Below the pieces are notes generated by a model. The model was not told the DNA's origin. It saw only the letters and a program-made list of their open reading frames with translations, and did not search any database. Below, piece after piece: positions 29,091 to 38,252 of a stretch of 64,000 nucleotides of DNA. Position numbers and translations under genes: made by a program. How positions within the stretch are numbered: the first letter of the stretch is position 1; every line of letters starts with the position of its first letter. This DNA comes from Weissella thailandensis (GTDB lineage Bacteria; Bacillota; Bacilli; Lactobacillales; Lactobacillaceae): the NCBI RefSeq assembly GCF_005405465.1, contig NZ_BJEC01000007.1:1-64000 (forward strand). Reading direction: 5' to 3'.

Positions 29091-32000
29091 TTGATCGATG
29101 TCAATAAGTTTGAAAGCATGCAAATCGGTCTGGCTAGTCCAGATAAGATTCGCAGCTGGTCTTATGGTGAAGTAAAAAAGCCTGAGACAATCAACTACCG
29201 AACACTTAAACCCGAAAAAGATGGTCTTTTTGATGAACGTATCTTTGGACCTACAAAAGATTATGAATGTGCCTGCGGTAAGTATAAGCGAATCCGTTAC
29301 AAGGGAATCGTTTGTGATCGTTGTGGTGTTGAAGTAACGTCAGCTAAGGTTCGTCGTGAGCGCATGGGTCATATTGAATTGGCTGCGCCAGTATCACACA
29401 TTTGGTACTTCAAGGGTATTCCATCACGTATGGGACTAGTTTTGGATATGTCACCACGTTCACTTGAAGAAGTTATTTACTTTGCTTCATACGTGGTTAC
29501 AAAGGGTGGTGATACACCACTAACTGAAAAGCAATTGATCTCAGAACGCGAATATCGTGAACTAAAGGCCGAATATGGTAATGCCTTTGAAGCCGGCATG
29601 GGAGCTGAGGCTATCCAAACCTTGCTATCTCAAGTTGACTTGGAAGAAGAAGTTACTGAATTAAAGGCTGAGTTGCGTGAAGCAACTGGACAAAAGCGTG
29701 TTCGTGCTGTTCGTCGTTTGGACATCATTGAAGCGTTTGTTAAGTCTGGTAACAAGCCAGAGTGGATGGTTATGGATGTTATTCCAATTATTCCTCCTGA
29801 CTTGCGTCCAATGGTTCAACTTGAAGGTGGCCGTTTTGCCACTTCAGATTTGAACGATTTGTACCGTCGTGTGATTAACCGTAACAATCGTTTGAAGCGT
29901 TTGTTAGAGTTAAACGCACCTGGAATTATTGTGCAAAACGAAAAGCGTATGTTGCAAGAAGCAGCAGATGCTTTGGTTGATAATGGTCGTCGTGGTCGTC
30001 CAGTTACTGGTCCAGGTAACCGTCCATTGAAGTCATTGTCACACATGCTTAAGGGTAAGCAGGGACGTTTCCGTCAGAACTTGCTTGGTAAGCGTGTTGA
30101 TTACTCTGGTCGTTCAGTTATCGATGTTGGTCCTTTCTTGAAGATGAATCAAATGGGACTACCACGCCCAATGGCTATGGAGTTGTTCCGTCCATTTATC
30201 ATGAAGGAATTGGTTAACCGTGAATTAGCTGGCAACATTCGTGCCGCAAAGCGTAAGATTGACCGTCGTGATGAAGATGTGATGGATGTTTTGGAAGATG
30301 TTATCAAGGAGCACCCTGTGCTTTTGAACCGTGCACCAACGTTGCACCGTTTGGGTATCCAAGCATTCGAACCAGTGCTAGTTTCTGGTAAAGCAATGCG
30401 TTTGCACCCATTGGTAACTGAGGCCTACAACGCCGACTTCGATGGGGACCAAATGGCCGTCCACGTGCCTTTGTCTGATGAAGCACAAGCTGAAGCTCGT
30501 TTGCTTATGTTAGCTGCTGGTCACATTTTGGCACCTAAGGATGGACAACCTATTGTTGCACCATCACAGGACATGGTTATCGGTAACTACTACCTAACGA
30601 CTGAAGAAGCAGGTCGTGAAGGTGAAGGTATGATCTTTAAGGATCTTAATGAGGTCCGGACAGCTTACCAAAATAAGTATGTACATTTGCATACTCGTAT
30701 TGGTATTCAAACAAGTTCATTGCCAGCCTCAAAGCCATTTACAGCTGAGCAACTTTCACGTATTATGATGACTTCTGTTGGAAAGTTGTTCTTTAACGAC
30801 ATTTTGCCAGAAGATTTCCCATACTTGAATGAGCCAACAGAGGCTAACTTACACGAAATTGATAACCGTTTCTTCTTGGAGCCAGGTGAGGATATCAAGG
30901 CACGTTACGCTGAGACACCAATCTTGCCACCATTTAAGAAGGGTTACTTGTCAGACATCATTGCTGAGGTCTACAAGGTTTATAAAGTTACTGAAACATC
31001 ATTGTTGTTGGACCGTATGAAGGACTTGGGTTACGATGAGTCAACAAAGTCTGGTTTGACAGTGGGAGTTTCCGATGTTACTGACTTGAAAGAAAAGCCA
31101 GAGCTTATCGCTGATGCCCACAAGCAAGTTGCAACTGTAACAAAGCAATTCCGTCGTGGTTTGATTACAGATTCAGAACGTTATGAACGCGTTATTGCTA
31201 TTTGGAATAAGGCTAAAGATGACATTACTGAAAAGCTGATCGAGCACTTCGAGCCAGATAACAATATCTTTATGATGTCGGATTCTGGAGCTCGTGGTAA
31301 CATTTCTAACTTCTCACAACTAGCTGGTATGCGTGGATTGATGGCCGCACCTAATGGTCGTATCATGGAGCTACCTATTATCGCTAACTTCCGTGAGGGA
31401 CTATCTGTTTTGGAGATGTTCTTCTCTACTCACGGTGCCCGTAAAGGAATGACTGATACGGCCTTGAAGACTGCCGATTCAGGATACATGACGCGTCGTT
31501 TGGTTGATGTTGCGCAAGATGTTATTATCCGTGAAGAAGACTGCCATAGTGATCGTGGTTTGGATGTTACTGCTATTTTGAACGGTAACGAAGTCATTGA
31601 GTCACTATATGACCGTGTTCTAGGTCGTTATGCCCAAAAGTCTGTCTTTGATCCAGAAACTGGTGAGAAGTTGGTTGGTCATAATGAAATGATTACTGAA
31701 GATATTGCTAAGCGTATTGATGAAGCAGGTATTACAACAGTAACTATTCGTTCAGCATTTACTTGCAACACTGAACACGGAGTTTGTGTTCGTTGCTATG
31801 GTCGTAACATGGCCACTGGTGATGTTGTTGAAGTTGGTGAAGCTGTTGGTACTGTTGCCGCACAGTCAATCGGTGAGCCAGGTACGCAATTGACTATGCG
31901 TACGTTCCACACGGGTGGTGTTGCTGGAAACGATATTACGCAAGGACTTCCTCGTGTGCAAGAAATTTTCGAAGCACGTAACCCTAAGGGTCGTGCGATG

Positions 32001-32735
32001 ATTACTGAAGTAACTGGTGAAGTTACTTCAATCGAGGAAAATCCTGCTGATCGTACCAAGGAAGTTACTATCCAAGGTGAGACAGATACTCGTTCTTACA
32101 CATTACCAATGACTGCACGTATGCGTGTTGGTGAGGGTGATCATATTCATCGTGGAGAAACGTTGAATGAAGGTTCAGCTGATCCTAAGGAGATTATCCA
32201 GGTACGTGATACACTTGCAACTGAAAACTACATTGTGCATGAAGTGCAAAAGGTTTACCGTATGCAAGGTGTTGAGATTTCTGACAAGCACATTGAGGTT
32301 ATGGCACGTCAAATGCTACGTAAGATTCGTGTCATGGATCCAGGTGAGACTGATCTTTTGCCAGGTACTTTGATGGATATTGCGCAATTCCGTGATGCCA
32401 ACGAAGGTACATTGCTTAAGGGTGGTTTGCCTGCAACGGGTCGTCCAGTATTGCTTGGTATTACCAAGGCATCATTAGAGACGAACTCATTCTTGTCTGC
32501 CGCATCATTCCAAGAGACAACACGTGTCTTGACTGACGCTGCTATTCGCGGTAAGAATGATCCACTTGTTGGTTTGAAGGAAAATGTTATTATTGGTAAG
32601 TTGATTCCAGCTGGTACTGGAATGAAACAATATCAAGAAATTGAAGACAAAGTTGTTGCTGAGCCAATAACTGAAGAGGATGATACCCCAACTTCAATTG
32701 CTGATATTGAAAATGCCATGCATTTAACAAAATAA
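29091..32735 (+). CDS. rpoC: DNA-directed RNA polymerase subunit beta prime
   Basis: This subunit of 1214 residues carries the catalytic aspartates in [10 protein letters not shown]. The N-terminal zinc site is ECACGKYK with CDRCGVEV, and the second zinc cluster is in [19 protein letters not shown] chose the TTG at 29091 (GAAAGGGG about 8 bases upstream), giving (M)[19 protein letters not shown], the usual beginning. Earlier in-frame starts add residues not expected in the family. It follows rpoB after 148 bases that hold a long hairpin. A terminator follows. Confidence 0.96.
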   Translation: MIDVNKFESMQIGLASPDKIRSWSYGEVKKPETINYRTLKPEKDGLFDERIFGPTKDYECACGKYKRIRYKGIVCDRCGVEVTSAKVRRERMGHIELAAPVSHIWYFKGIPSRMGLVLDMSPRSLEEVIYFASYVVTKGGDTPLTEKQLISEREYRELKAEYGNAFEAGMGAEAIQTLLSQVDLEEEVTELKAELREATGQKRVRAVRRLDIIEAFVKSGNKPEWMVMDVIPIIPPDLRPMVQLEGGRFATSDLNDLYRRVINRNNRLKRLLELNAPGIIVQNEKRMLQEAADALVDNGRRGRPVTGPGNRPLKSLSHMLKGKQGRFRQNLLGKRVDYSGRSVIDVGPFLKMNQMGLPRPMAMELFRPFIMKELVNRELAGNIRAAKRKIDRRDEDVMDVLEDVIKEHPVLLNRAPTLHRLGIQAFEPVLVSGKAMRLHPLVTEAYNADFDGDQMAVHVPLSDEAQAEARLLMLAAGHILAPKDGQPIVAPSQDMVIGNYYLTTEEAGREGEGMIFKDLNEVRTAYQNKYVHLHTRIGIQTSSLPASKPFTAEQLSRIMMTSVGKLFFNDILPEDFPYLNEPTEANLHEIDNRFFLEPGEDIKARYAETPILPPFKKGYLSDIIAEVYKVYKVTETSLLLDRMKDLGYDESTKSGLTVGVSDVTDLKEKPELIADAHKQVATVTKQFRRGLITDSERYERVIAIWNKAKDDITEKLIEHFEPDNNIFMMSDSGARGNISNFSQLAGMRGLMAAPNGRIMELPIIANFREGLSVLEMFFSTHGARKGMTDTALKTADSGYMTRRLVDVAQDVIIREEDCHSDRGLDVTAILNGNEVIESLYDRVLGRYAQKSVFDPETGEKLVGHNEMITEDIAKRIDEAGITTVTIRSAFTCNTEHGVCVRCYGRNMATGDVVEVGEAVGTVAAQSIGEPGTQLTMRTFHTGGVAGNDITQGLPRVQEIFEARNPKGRAMITEVTGEVTSIEENPADRTKEVTIQGETDTRSYTLPMTARMRVGEGDHIHRGETLNEGSADPKEIIQVRDTLATENYIVHEVQKVYRMQGVEISDKHIEVMARQMLRKIRVMDPGETDLLPGTLMDIAQFRDANEGTLLKGGLPATGRPVLLGITKASLETNSFLSAASFQETTRVLTDAAIRGKNDPLVGLKENVIIGKLIPAGTGMKQYQEIEDKVVAEPITEEDDTPTSIADIENAMHLTK

Positions 32736-32784
32736 AATTTAACAGAAGATGAGTACCGTTATGGTAGTTATCCTGTAGTTAACT

Positions 32785-32830
32785 AAAATCTCATAGATGA
32801 CATTCGGTTGTTGTCTATGAGATTTTTTTG
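32785..32830 (+). terminator. Terminator of rpoB-rpoC
   Basis: AAATCTCATAGA and TCTATGAGATTT plus GACA/TGTC pair, followed by T7. Confidence 0.9.
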
Positions 32831-32902
32831 TTAATATAACGGTATAGCCAATTATAAAATAATGAAGAAAGTAACAACCGTCGTAAATGACAGGAGGTTC
32901 AA

Positions 32903-34099
32903 ATGGAAGATTTTCGTTTTCAAAATAGTACAGATATTCGATTCGGTAAACATCATATTGATGAGGAATTGCATGATGCCGTTGCCCAATTTGGTCAAAA
33001 TGTCTTACTAACTTATGGTGGTGGGTCAATTAAAAAGTCAGGTTTGTATGATCGTGTAATGAAAGCATTAGATGGATTGCATGTTGTTGAATTATCTGGC
33101 ATTGCACCTAATCCTAAGATTGCATCTGTTCGTGATGGACAACAGTTAACGAAGGATCATGATATTGACGTTATTTTATCAGTTGGTGGTGGTTCAGTTC
33201 TTGATGCTTCAAAAGTGATTGCATCAGCTAAATATTATGATGGCGATGCCTGGGACTTGGTGGCTGATCGTGGTGCTAAGTCACGTGCGAATATCGATCA
33301 ATTACCTGTTGTCGATATTTTAACGCTGTCAGCAACGGGTTCAGAAATGAATTCAGGATCTGTTATTTCAAATCCGGATTTGAATATTAAACTTGGGACA
33401 AATGGTCCCAATACGCCGGCAGTGTCATTCTTAGATCCTCAGTTAACTTATTCAGTATCAAAGTGGCAAACAGCAGCCGGATCGTTTGATATTTTCTCAC
33501 ATCTGACTGAGCAATATTTTGATCGTTCAACGGCCAATGATGTGAAAGCCGGTATCATCGAAGGTATGATGCGATCGGTTATTAAATGGGCACCAATTGC
33601 ACTGAAAGAACCGGATAATTATGATGCCCGTGCCAACCTAATGTGGGGTGCAACGATGGCCTTAAACGGCATTGCGCGTTCTGGTAATGCTAACGGTTGG
33701 ACTGTCCATCCAATTGAACATGAATTATCGGCTTATTATGATATTACCCATGGGGTGGGATTAGGAATTTTAACGCCGCGTTGGATGAAACGGGTGCTAT
33801 CGGATGAAACTGAAGCCAATTTTGCGCGGTTTGGCCGTGAAGTTTGGCATTTAACAGGAGAAAATGACCGTGAAATTGCTGAAAAAGCTATTCAGGCAAC
33901 TTACGATTGGATAAAGTCACTTGATATTCCAATGACCTTGGATGACGTTGATATCAATACAGATGAAAATTTTGTTGAAATGGCGCAAGAAGCCGTTCGA
34001 ATTGGTGGTTTGGACCAAGCAGGTGGTTATGTTAACTTGACGGTTGATGATGTTGTTGACTTATATAAGGCCTCATTAACCACTGATGGTTTTGAATAA
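32903..34099 (+). CDS. Iron-containing alcohol dehydrogenase (YqhD/BdhA type)
   Basis: This is a group III, NADPH-preferring alcohol dehydrogenase of 398 residues that probably reduces aldehydes to alcohols. The cofactor segment LLTYGGGSIKKSG and the GGGSVLDASKVIA loop (about 98-110) are present. The metal ligands are the aspartate and histidine of SFDIFSHLTEQYF and the histidines of HPIEHELSAYYDITHGVG. Substrate is unknown. In heterofermentative lactic acid bacteria such enzymes help dispose of reducing power. CAGGAGGTTC precedes the ATG. The gene stands alone between two terminators. Confidence 0.9.
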   Translation: MEDFRFQNSTDIRFGKHHIDEELHDAVAQFGQNVLLTYGGGSIKKSGLYDRVMKALDGLHVVELSGIAPNPKIASVRDGQQLTKDHDIDVILSVGGGSVLDASKVIASAKYYDGDAWDLVADRGAKSRANIDQLPVVDILTLSATGSEMNSGSVISNPDLNIKLGTNGPNTPAVSFLDPQLTYSVSKWQTAAGSFDIFSHLTEQYFDRSTANDVKAGIIEGMMRSVIKWAPIALKEPDNYDARANLMWGATMALNGIARSGNANGWTVHPIEHELSAYYDITHGVGLGILTPRWMKRVLSDETEANFARFGREVWHLTGENDREIAEKAIQATYDWIKSLDIPMTLDDVDINTDENFVEMAQEAVRIGGLDQAGGYVNLTVDDVVDLYKASLTTDGFE

Positions 34100-34116
34100 A
34101 ATAATTACCGATGGTT

Positions 34117-34185
34117 GAGAAGAGAGCGAGACAAAAGGCGCTTTGAAGCCGGTTTGTAACGCGTTTATGCTATAAAATTTATAGC
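34117..34185 (-). repeat. Interspersed repeats R1 (copy D) and R2 (copy 2), joined
   Basis: Read on the minus strand, 34185-34160 is R2 (25 of 26 bases identical to 21373-21398) and continues into R1: GTTACAAACCGGCTTCAAAG, then CTTTTGTC and CTCTCTTCTC. R1 also occurs at 34286-34330, 39894-39936 and 54394-54441. Confidence 0.7.
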
Positions 34186-34210
34186 CTTATAATTAATGTA
34201 TTTTTAGCAC

Positions 34211-34248
34211 AAAGAGGTTGGGATCGTTGTTTTGTCCCAACCTCTTTT
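34211..34248 (+). terminator. Terminator after the alcohol dehydrogenase
   Basis: AAAGAGGTTGGGA pairs with TCCCAACCTCTTT, followed by further T. It lies in the centre of two opposed R1 repeat copies. Confidence 0.85.
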
Positions 34249-34285
34249 ATCATGCTGTGCTATTAGCCAAAATAGCGTCATCATT

Positions 34286-34330
34286 GTTACACACCGACTT
34301 CAACCCGTTTTCAGTCACGCTCTCTCGTAC
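34286..34330 (+). repeat. Interspersed repeat R1, copy A
   Basis: GTTACACACCGACTTCAACC followed by CAGTCACGCTCTCTCG, in opposite orientation to copy D at 34117-34160. Together they form an imperfect inverted pair around the terminator, in the 295-base gap before rlmA. Confidence 0.65.
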
Positions 34331-34394
34331 TGCGATTTTTTGCTAGATGTGATATGCTATCAATTGGAAATAAAAGGGAAGATTATATTTAAAA

Positions 34395-35243
34395 ATGAAA
34401 AAAATCGACAAAGGTATTGCATTTATTAAGCAAAATGTCTCAATGTTTCGTTGTTTGGTGGACAATGAGCCATATGATCATGTGGATGGGCATAGTTTAG
34501 TATGTCCACAAGGTCATCAGTTAGATTTAAATAAAAAAGGTGCCATAAATTTTTTAAATAAAACAGCCAATACAGAATATGATGATAGTATGTTAGCTGC
34601 CAGGCGTAAGGTGTTAACAGCTGGTCTGTTTGATGGTATTGTGCAAGAGGTGAATGCAGAATTACCAACTGAAAATCAACATATTTTAGATGTTGGTACA
34701 GGGGAAGGGACACCCTTAAAGCGCCTATTAGATTTACGTCAACAGAATGATACGGCGATTGGTTTTGATATTTCAAAGGCAGGTGTGAATTTAGCAACGC
34801 AATTGGATACGGAGGCTTTTTTTGCTGTAGCTGACTTAGCCAATTTACCTTTTGCAAACAGTAGTTTTGATAGTATTGTTGAATTCTTTTCACCGAGCGC
34901 CTATGAAGAATTTAAACGTGTTTTAAAACCTGGTGGGACTTTAGTTAAGGTTGTACCAGCGTCGGGTTATTTACATCAATTACGTGAAATGCTATACCCC
35001 GTTGATTCTCCTAAGCATACGTATCAAAATGATAAAGTTGTTCAGCGTTTTATGGAAAATTATCCAACAGCCACACAACGTGAAATTTCTTATGATTGGA
35101 CAATTCCCACCGAGCTATATGTTGATTTGTTACATATGACACCACTGCATTGGGGAGCTCGACCAGAAACACAAGCGATGGCCGAAAAAACCCCCCTATC
35201 CAAAGTGACGGTGAATGTTGTTATTATGACAGTTCAGAACTAA
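34395..35243 (+). CDS. rlmA: 23S rRNA (guanine-N1)-methyltransferase RlmA
   Basis: It methylates a guanine of 23S rRNA helix 35 (G745 or G748 in E. coli numbering). In Gram-positive relatives this methylation affects tylosin or telithromycin binding. The 282-residue protein has the N-terminal zinc-finger region, SAM motif ILDVGTGEGTPLKRLL (about 97-112) and a motif-IV-like VEFFSPSAYEEFKRVLKPGG. The finger normally has CxxC then CxxGH. Here it is FRCLVDNEP and LVCPQGHQLD, so the second cysteine is an aspartate. The start at 34395 keeps the N-terminal MKKIDKGIAF seen in relatives, though its ribosome binding site is weak. Confidence 0.85.
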   Translation: MKKIDKGIAFIKQNVSMFRCLVDNEPYDHVDGHSLVCPQGHQLDLNKKGAINFLNKTANTEYDDSMLAARRKVLTAGLFDGIVQEVNAELPTENQHILDVGTGEGTPLKRLLDLRQQNDTAIGFDISKAGVNLATQLDTEAFFAVADLANLPFANSSFDSIVEFFSPSAYEEFKRVLKPGGTLVKVVPASGYLHQLREMLYPVDSPKHTYQNDKVVQRFMENYPTATQREISYDWTIPTELYVDLLHMTPLHWGARPETQAMAEKTPLSKVTVNVVIMTVQN

Positions 35244-35244
35244 T

Positions 35245-35295
35245 TGTGCATAATGTGGATAAAATAACACCTTTTCCACAAATAATTGTGGAAAA
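35245..35295. promoter_or_regulatory. Cluster of four DnaA-box matches
   Basis: Between rlmA and the XRE gene I see TGTGCATAA (35245-35253, minus, TTATGCACA), TGTGGATAA (35254-35262, minus, perfect TTATCCACA), TTTTCCACA (35272-35280, plus) and TGTGGAAAA (35287-35295, minus, TTTTCCACA). The last two form a perfect 10-bp inverted repeat with loop ATAA. DnaA binds TTATNCACA and, in Gram-positives, TTTTCCACA. No replication genes are nearby, so a titration or regulatory site is more likely than an origin. Confidence 0.7.
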
Positions 35296-35320
35296 ATGTG
35301 TGAAAGTTCGGTAAAATGAA

Positions 35321-35326
35321 TATACT
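35321..35326 (+). promoter_or_regulatory. -10 element of the XRE gene
   Basis: TATACT at 35321-35326 lies 48 bases before the XRE start. The -35 region would overlap the right edge of the DnaA-box cluster, so binding there could affect this promoter. Confidence 0.45.
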
Positions 35327-35373
35327 AGGGTGAGAGCCCATCAACGATATTTAATGAACGGAGTCTTGCGCGT

Positions 35374-35775
35374 ATGTTTCCAGATCGCTTACGTGAATTA
35401 CGAAAAGGTCGTAATATCACATTAGAGAACCTTGCTGAAGAAATGAATAAACATCTTGAGCCAGGCCAAAAGCCAAATACGGCTGCTCAAATTGGAAACT
35501 GGGAGCGTGGCGACCGTTCACCATCTTACATTGAAGTCCGTAAATTAGCCGACTTTTTTAATGTATCAATGGATTTCTTAGTAGGTCGGGCAATGTCTGA
35601 AAAGACTGACTTGTCACTGCTATTTTTGTCTGGTAAGGAAATTGATTTTAATGGTAAGCCATTAACGGATCAACAGCGTTTTGATATATTCCAATATGTC
35701 AATTCATATCTAAACCCAGTATCTTATACTGCTGAGAATGATGAGCGCAGTAATCATCAAGAAAACCTATTTTAA
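35374..35775 (+). CDS. XRE-family helix-turn-helix regulator
   Basis: The 133-residue protein has an N-terminal lambda-repressor-type domain (about 4-70): LRELRKGRNITLENLAEEMN, then NTAAQIGNWERGDRSPS as the recognition region and VRKLADFFNVSMDFLVGR. The C-terminal 60 residues (LFLSGKEIDFNGKPLTDQQR and FDIFQYVNSYL) are a short helical tail common in such regulators of lactobacilli. Its ligand and targets are unknown. It is followed after 11 bases by a methyltransferase-like gene and then a ClC channel, probably one transcript. The DnaA-box inverted repeat upstream could alternatively be its own operator. Confidence 0.85.
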   Translation: MFPDRLRELRKGRNITLENLAEEMNKHLEPGQKPNTAAQIGNWERGDRSPSYIEVRKLADFFNVSMDFLVGRAMSEKTDLSLLFLSGKEIDFNGKPLTDQQRFDIFQYVNSYLNPVSYTAENDERSNHQENLF

Positions 35776-35786
35776 AAGGAACCAAT

Positions 35787-36617
35787 ATGAACCAAGAAGA
35801 GCTTATTCGTTTTGGTACAGGCCGACAGCTCACTGAGATTGATTATCTTAGTGAGCTGTTGTCGTATCAATCATTATTTGAAGAAATTCATTCAGTTACT
35901 AATTTAATACAGCAAGTTCAACAAGCAGTTTTGGCAATCAATGCCGGATTACTGCCTGAACAATTACCAGTATTAAAAGTAACGGATGCCATGATTGCAG
36001 ATGTGCAACGTTTTGTGTTAAATAAATATCCTAAGCAATCAAATAAAGGAAATATTCTGTGGGCAAAATTGGCAGAGGCATTAGAAAACGTTGATTTTTT
36101 AGTGCGTCATTTAAGAGATGCTTTAATTGAATATTTCAGTATGTACGGTTTTGTTTCCACGCCGTTTGTTAAAGATTTATCTGATTATATTGCTGGTGAG
36201 CCAGTTCTTGAATTAATGGCAGGTCATGGTTATTTATCGGCAGGTCTACGAGCTTGTCAACCGGAACAAACAATAATTGCTACAGATAACCAAGCATGGC
36301 GTGATCAACCAGATGTGAATTTGCGCCAACCAGTCACAACGGTATACAAGATGTCAGCATTATCAGCGTTAAAGAAGTATGGTGATGAGGTGGCTGTTAT
36401 TCTGATGAGTTGGGCACCTGATACGTCAGCAGATGATTCACAGGTATTGCAAGTTATCCGCGAGCAATATTCAGATAAGAAGTTTATTGTCATTGGTGAA
36501 AAGAGTGGAGCAACGAATTCTAAAGTTTTCTGGTCAGAAGCTAAATTAAAACCACTGTTAAATACCCATCATCAGTCGTTTGATTTGATTGATGAACGTG
36601 TTTTTGAAGTAGAATAA
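35787..36617 (+). CDS. SAM-dependent methyltransferase-like protein of unknown target
   Basis: The 276-residue protein has an all-helical N-terminal half (about 1-115) and a Rossmann-like C-terminal half starting with a motif I-like EPVLELMAGHGYLSAGLRA (about 138-156). This is followed by an acidic strand end IIATDNQAW and a motif IV-like VAVILMSWAPD (about 205-215). NPPY or other substrate signatures are absent. Similar proteins seem confined to lactic acid bacteria, as far as I recall. It follows the XRE gene by 11 bases and precedes the ClC gene by 14 bases, so coexpression is likely. Target and activity are unknown, and it might be catalytically degenerate. Confidence 0.7.
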   Translation: MNQEELIRFGTGRQLTEIDYLSELLSYQSLFEEIHSVTNLIQQVQQAVLAINAGLLPEQLPVLKVTDAMIADVQRFVLNKYPKQSNKGNILWAKLAEALENVDFLVRHLRDALIEYFSMYGFVSTPFVKDLSDYIAGEPVLELMAGHGYLSAGLRACQPEQTIIATDNQAWRDQPDVNLRQPVTTVYKMSALSALKKYGDEVAVILMSWAPDTSADDSQVLQVIREQYSDKKFIVIGEKSGATNSKVFWSEAKLKPLLNTHHQSFDLIDERVFEVE

Positions 36618-36631
36618 ATAAAGGGATATGT

Positions 36632-37879
36632 ATGTTAGCAAGGGAAACGAAACAGCAGACGGTGACATTAGTCATTTCGACCATCGTATTGGGCTTAGTT
36701 GTAGGTCTTAGTTCATTATTTCTTGGTCAATTATTAGATGTCGTTGAGCGATTATTTTTACATTTTGAAGAAAATGCCGCAGTTCCAGTACCTACAGAAA
36801 CAACAGCCGTTAATCGGCTTGTGTCTGTCACACTGGGTGGTCTAATTGTGGCAATTATTTGGTACACTTTAAAGCGATATGCGCAATCAACGGTCAGCAT
36901 TAAGCAGGCGTTGCAGGGTGAAAAAATGCCCTTTGCAGCTACCGCGGTTCATGTTATGACGCAAATCTTTTATGTTGGAACAGGTGGTTCAATTGGCCGT
37001 GAATTAGCGCCACGAGAAGCAGGAGCTATGCTAGCCCAGCAATGGCAAATGATTATGAAACGAGTTGGTCTAGCAAAGTTATCAACTGATGATCAGCGTT
37101 TATTGATTGCAGCCGCTGCTGGTGCAGGTTTCGCAGGAATTTATATTGCCCCAATCACGGGGATGTTATTTGCAGTTGAGATATTATTAAAAAAGGTAGA
37201 TATGAAAAGTGTCGCCGTTAGTTTGAGCATGTCAGTTATTGCAATGTTGATTGGTTCAATTTCAAAGGGTTTTGTTCCTTATTATTTAATCGCCAAAAAA
37301 GACTTTACACTGAACATGTTACCGTTTGTGTTGGTCGTTGGATTATTAATGGGTGTATTAGGTGCCTATTTTCGGCGAGGATTCCAATGGGCAGGTAAGC
37401 ATAGTGCACTGAGCTCACAAATTTTGTGGCAATTACCATTGGCAGCTTTAATTACAGGTTTAGTTGCGATGTTTATGCCCGAAATTATGGGAAATGGTCG
37501 TGGATTAGCTGAGTTTGCATTTGTGAATACAGATTATCATTTAGCACTTTTCTTATTGGTGGGCGTATTATTAAAAGCAGTTGTGACCATCATGACGATA
37601 AAAGGTGGGACATCAGGTGGGACATTAACACCATCAATTGCTATTGGTAGTTCACTTGGTGTGTTGATTGGTTTTGTTTATGTATTGTTTGTACCCGGCG
37701 CATCACTTGTCCAAGCAGGTGTCATTGGCGCAGCAGGATTTTTAGCAGCATCACAGCAAGCGCCATTAATGGCATTATTTATGTTATTTGAGGTTTGTCA
37801 TTTAGATTATTCAGCACTATTGCCAATGGGGCTGACAGTTGCTCTGGCTAGTGCTTCATCAAAATGGATTTTAAAATAG
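36632..37879 (+). CDS. ClC-family chloride channel or H+/Cl- (or fluoride) antiporter
   Basis: The 415-residue membrane protein has about ten hydrophobic segments. ClC landmarks appear in altered form: GTGGSIGRELAPREAGAM (the usual GREGP loop reads GRELAP), GGTSGGTLTPSIAIGSSLG (the GGxFxP-type loop) and AAGFLAASQQAPLMALFMLFE. The gating glutamate is kept as the E of GRELAP. The GSGIP selectivity loop is not obvious in the N-terminal part, so ion selectivity cannot be told. It is last in the XRE-methyltransferase-ClC string and is followed by a strong terminator. Confidence 0.85.
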   Translation: MLARETKQQTVTLVISTIVLGLVVGLSSLFLGQLLDVVERLFLHFEENAAVPVPTETTAVNRLVSVTLGGLIVAIIWYTLKRYAQSTVSIKQALQGEKMPFAATAVHVMTQIFYVGTGGSIGRELAPREAGAMLAQQWQMIMKRVGLAKLSTDDQRLLIAAAAGAGFAGIYIAPITGMLFAVEILLKKVDMKSVAVSLSMSVIAMLIGSISKGFVPYYLIAKKDFTLNMLPFVLVVGLLMGVLGAYFRRGFQWAGKHSALSSQILWQLPLAALITGLVAMFMPEIMGNGRGLAEFAFVNTDYHLALFLLVGVLLKAVVTIMTIKGGTSGGTLTPSIAIGSSLGVLIGFVYVLFVPGASLVQAGVIGAAGFLAASQQAPLMALFMLFEVCHLDYSALLPMGLTVALASASSKWILK

Positions 37880-37893
37880 TATAGATTGTTGGC

Positions 37894-37936
37894 AAAAAAG
37901 TGGTTGCGACGTTTGTTCCGTCGCAACCACTTTTTA
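37894..37936. terminator. Two-way terminator between clc and pspC
   Basis: AAAAAGTGGTTGCGACG pairs with CGTCGCAACCACTTTTT (17 bp). A-run and T-run flank it, so it can serve the plus-strand ClC gene and the minus-strand PspC gene. Confidence 0.92.
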
Positions 37937-37966
37937 AGTATTATAAATTTAATTAACTAACTAGTC

Positions 37967-38143
37967 TTATCTTTCGGGTAGAACCATCCAAAGAACAAGA
38001 TAAATAATCAGCCCAGGTACCGGTGTCAGGGTCAATAGAACCCAAATCAAACGAAGCAAAGCAACGCTCCAACCGAAACGCTCAGCTATTCCGCCAATAA
38101 CACCAGCAAAAATACGATGATTTTTTGAACGATATAGATTCAT
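37967..38143 (-). CDS. Small PspC-domain membrane protein
   Basis: This 58-residue product on the minus strand starts MNLYRSKNHRIFAGVIGGIA and ends LWMVLPER. It is a single PspC domain: the basic N-terminus, the GVIGGIAERFGW turn, RLIWVLLTL and a proline-glycine break before a second hydrophobic stretch. The start is well supported by AAGGAGGG 6 bases upstream. PspC proteins are inner-membrane stress proteins of the phage-shock type. In Gram-positives, stand-alone short versions occur near cell-envelope stress regulons, but no such regulator is next to it here. TATACT on the minus strand at 38180-38175 is a likely -10. Confidence 0.88.
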   Translation of the reverse strand: MNLYRSKNHRIFAGVIGGIAERFGWSVALLRLIWVLLTLTPVPGLIIYLVLWMVLPER

Positions 38144-38252
38144 TTGTATTCCCTCCTTGTGAAGCCTTTCCCTAAGTATAACGTAATATGCTAGAAATAG
38201 GGTGATTTGACTCTTACCTATGGGCTTTTTACTAGATTAAGTAGTGTTTATT

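Noticed and set aside
34426-34893. 155-residue minus-strand frame
   Set aside because: It is antisense to rlmA, low in complexity (rich in Q, L, Y and H) and has no ribosome binding site.
35245-35295. Chromosomal replication origin
   Set aside because: There is no dnaA, dnaN, rpmH or AT-rich unwinding region next to the DnaA boxes, so oriC is improbable.
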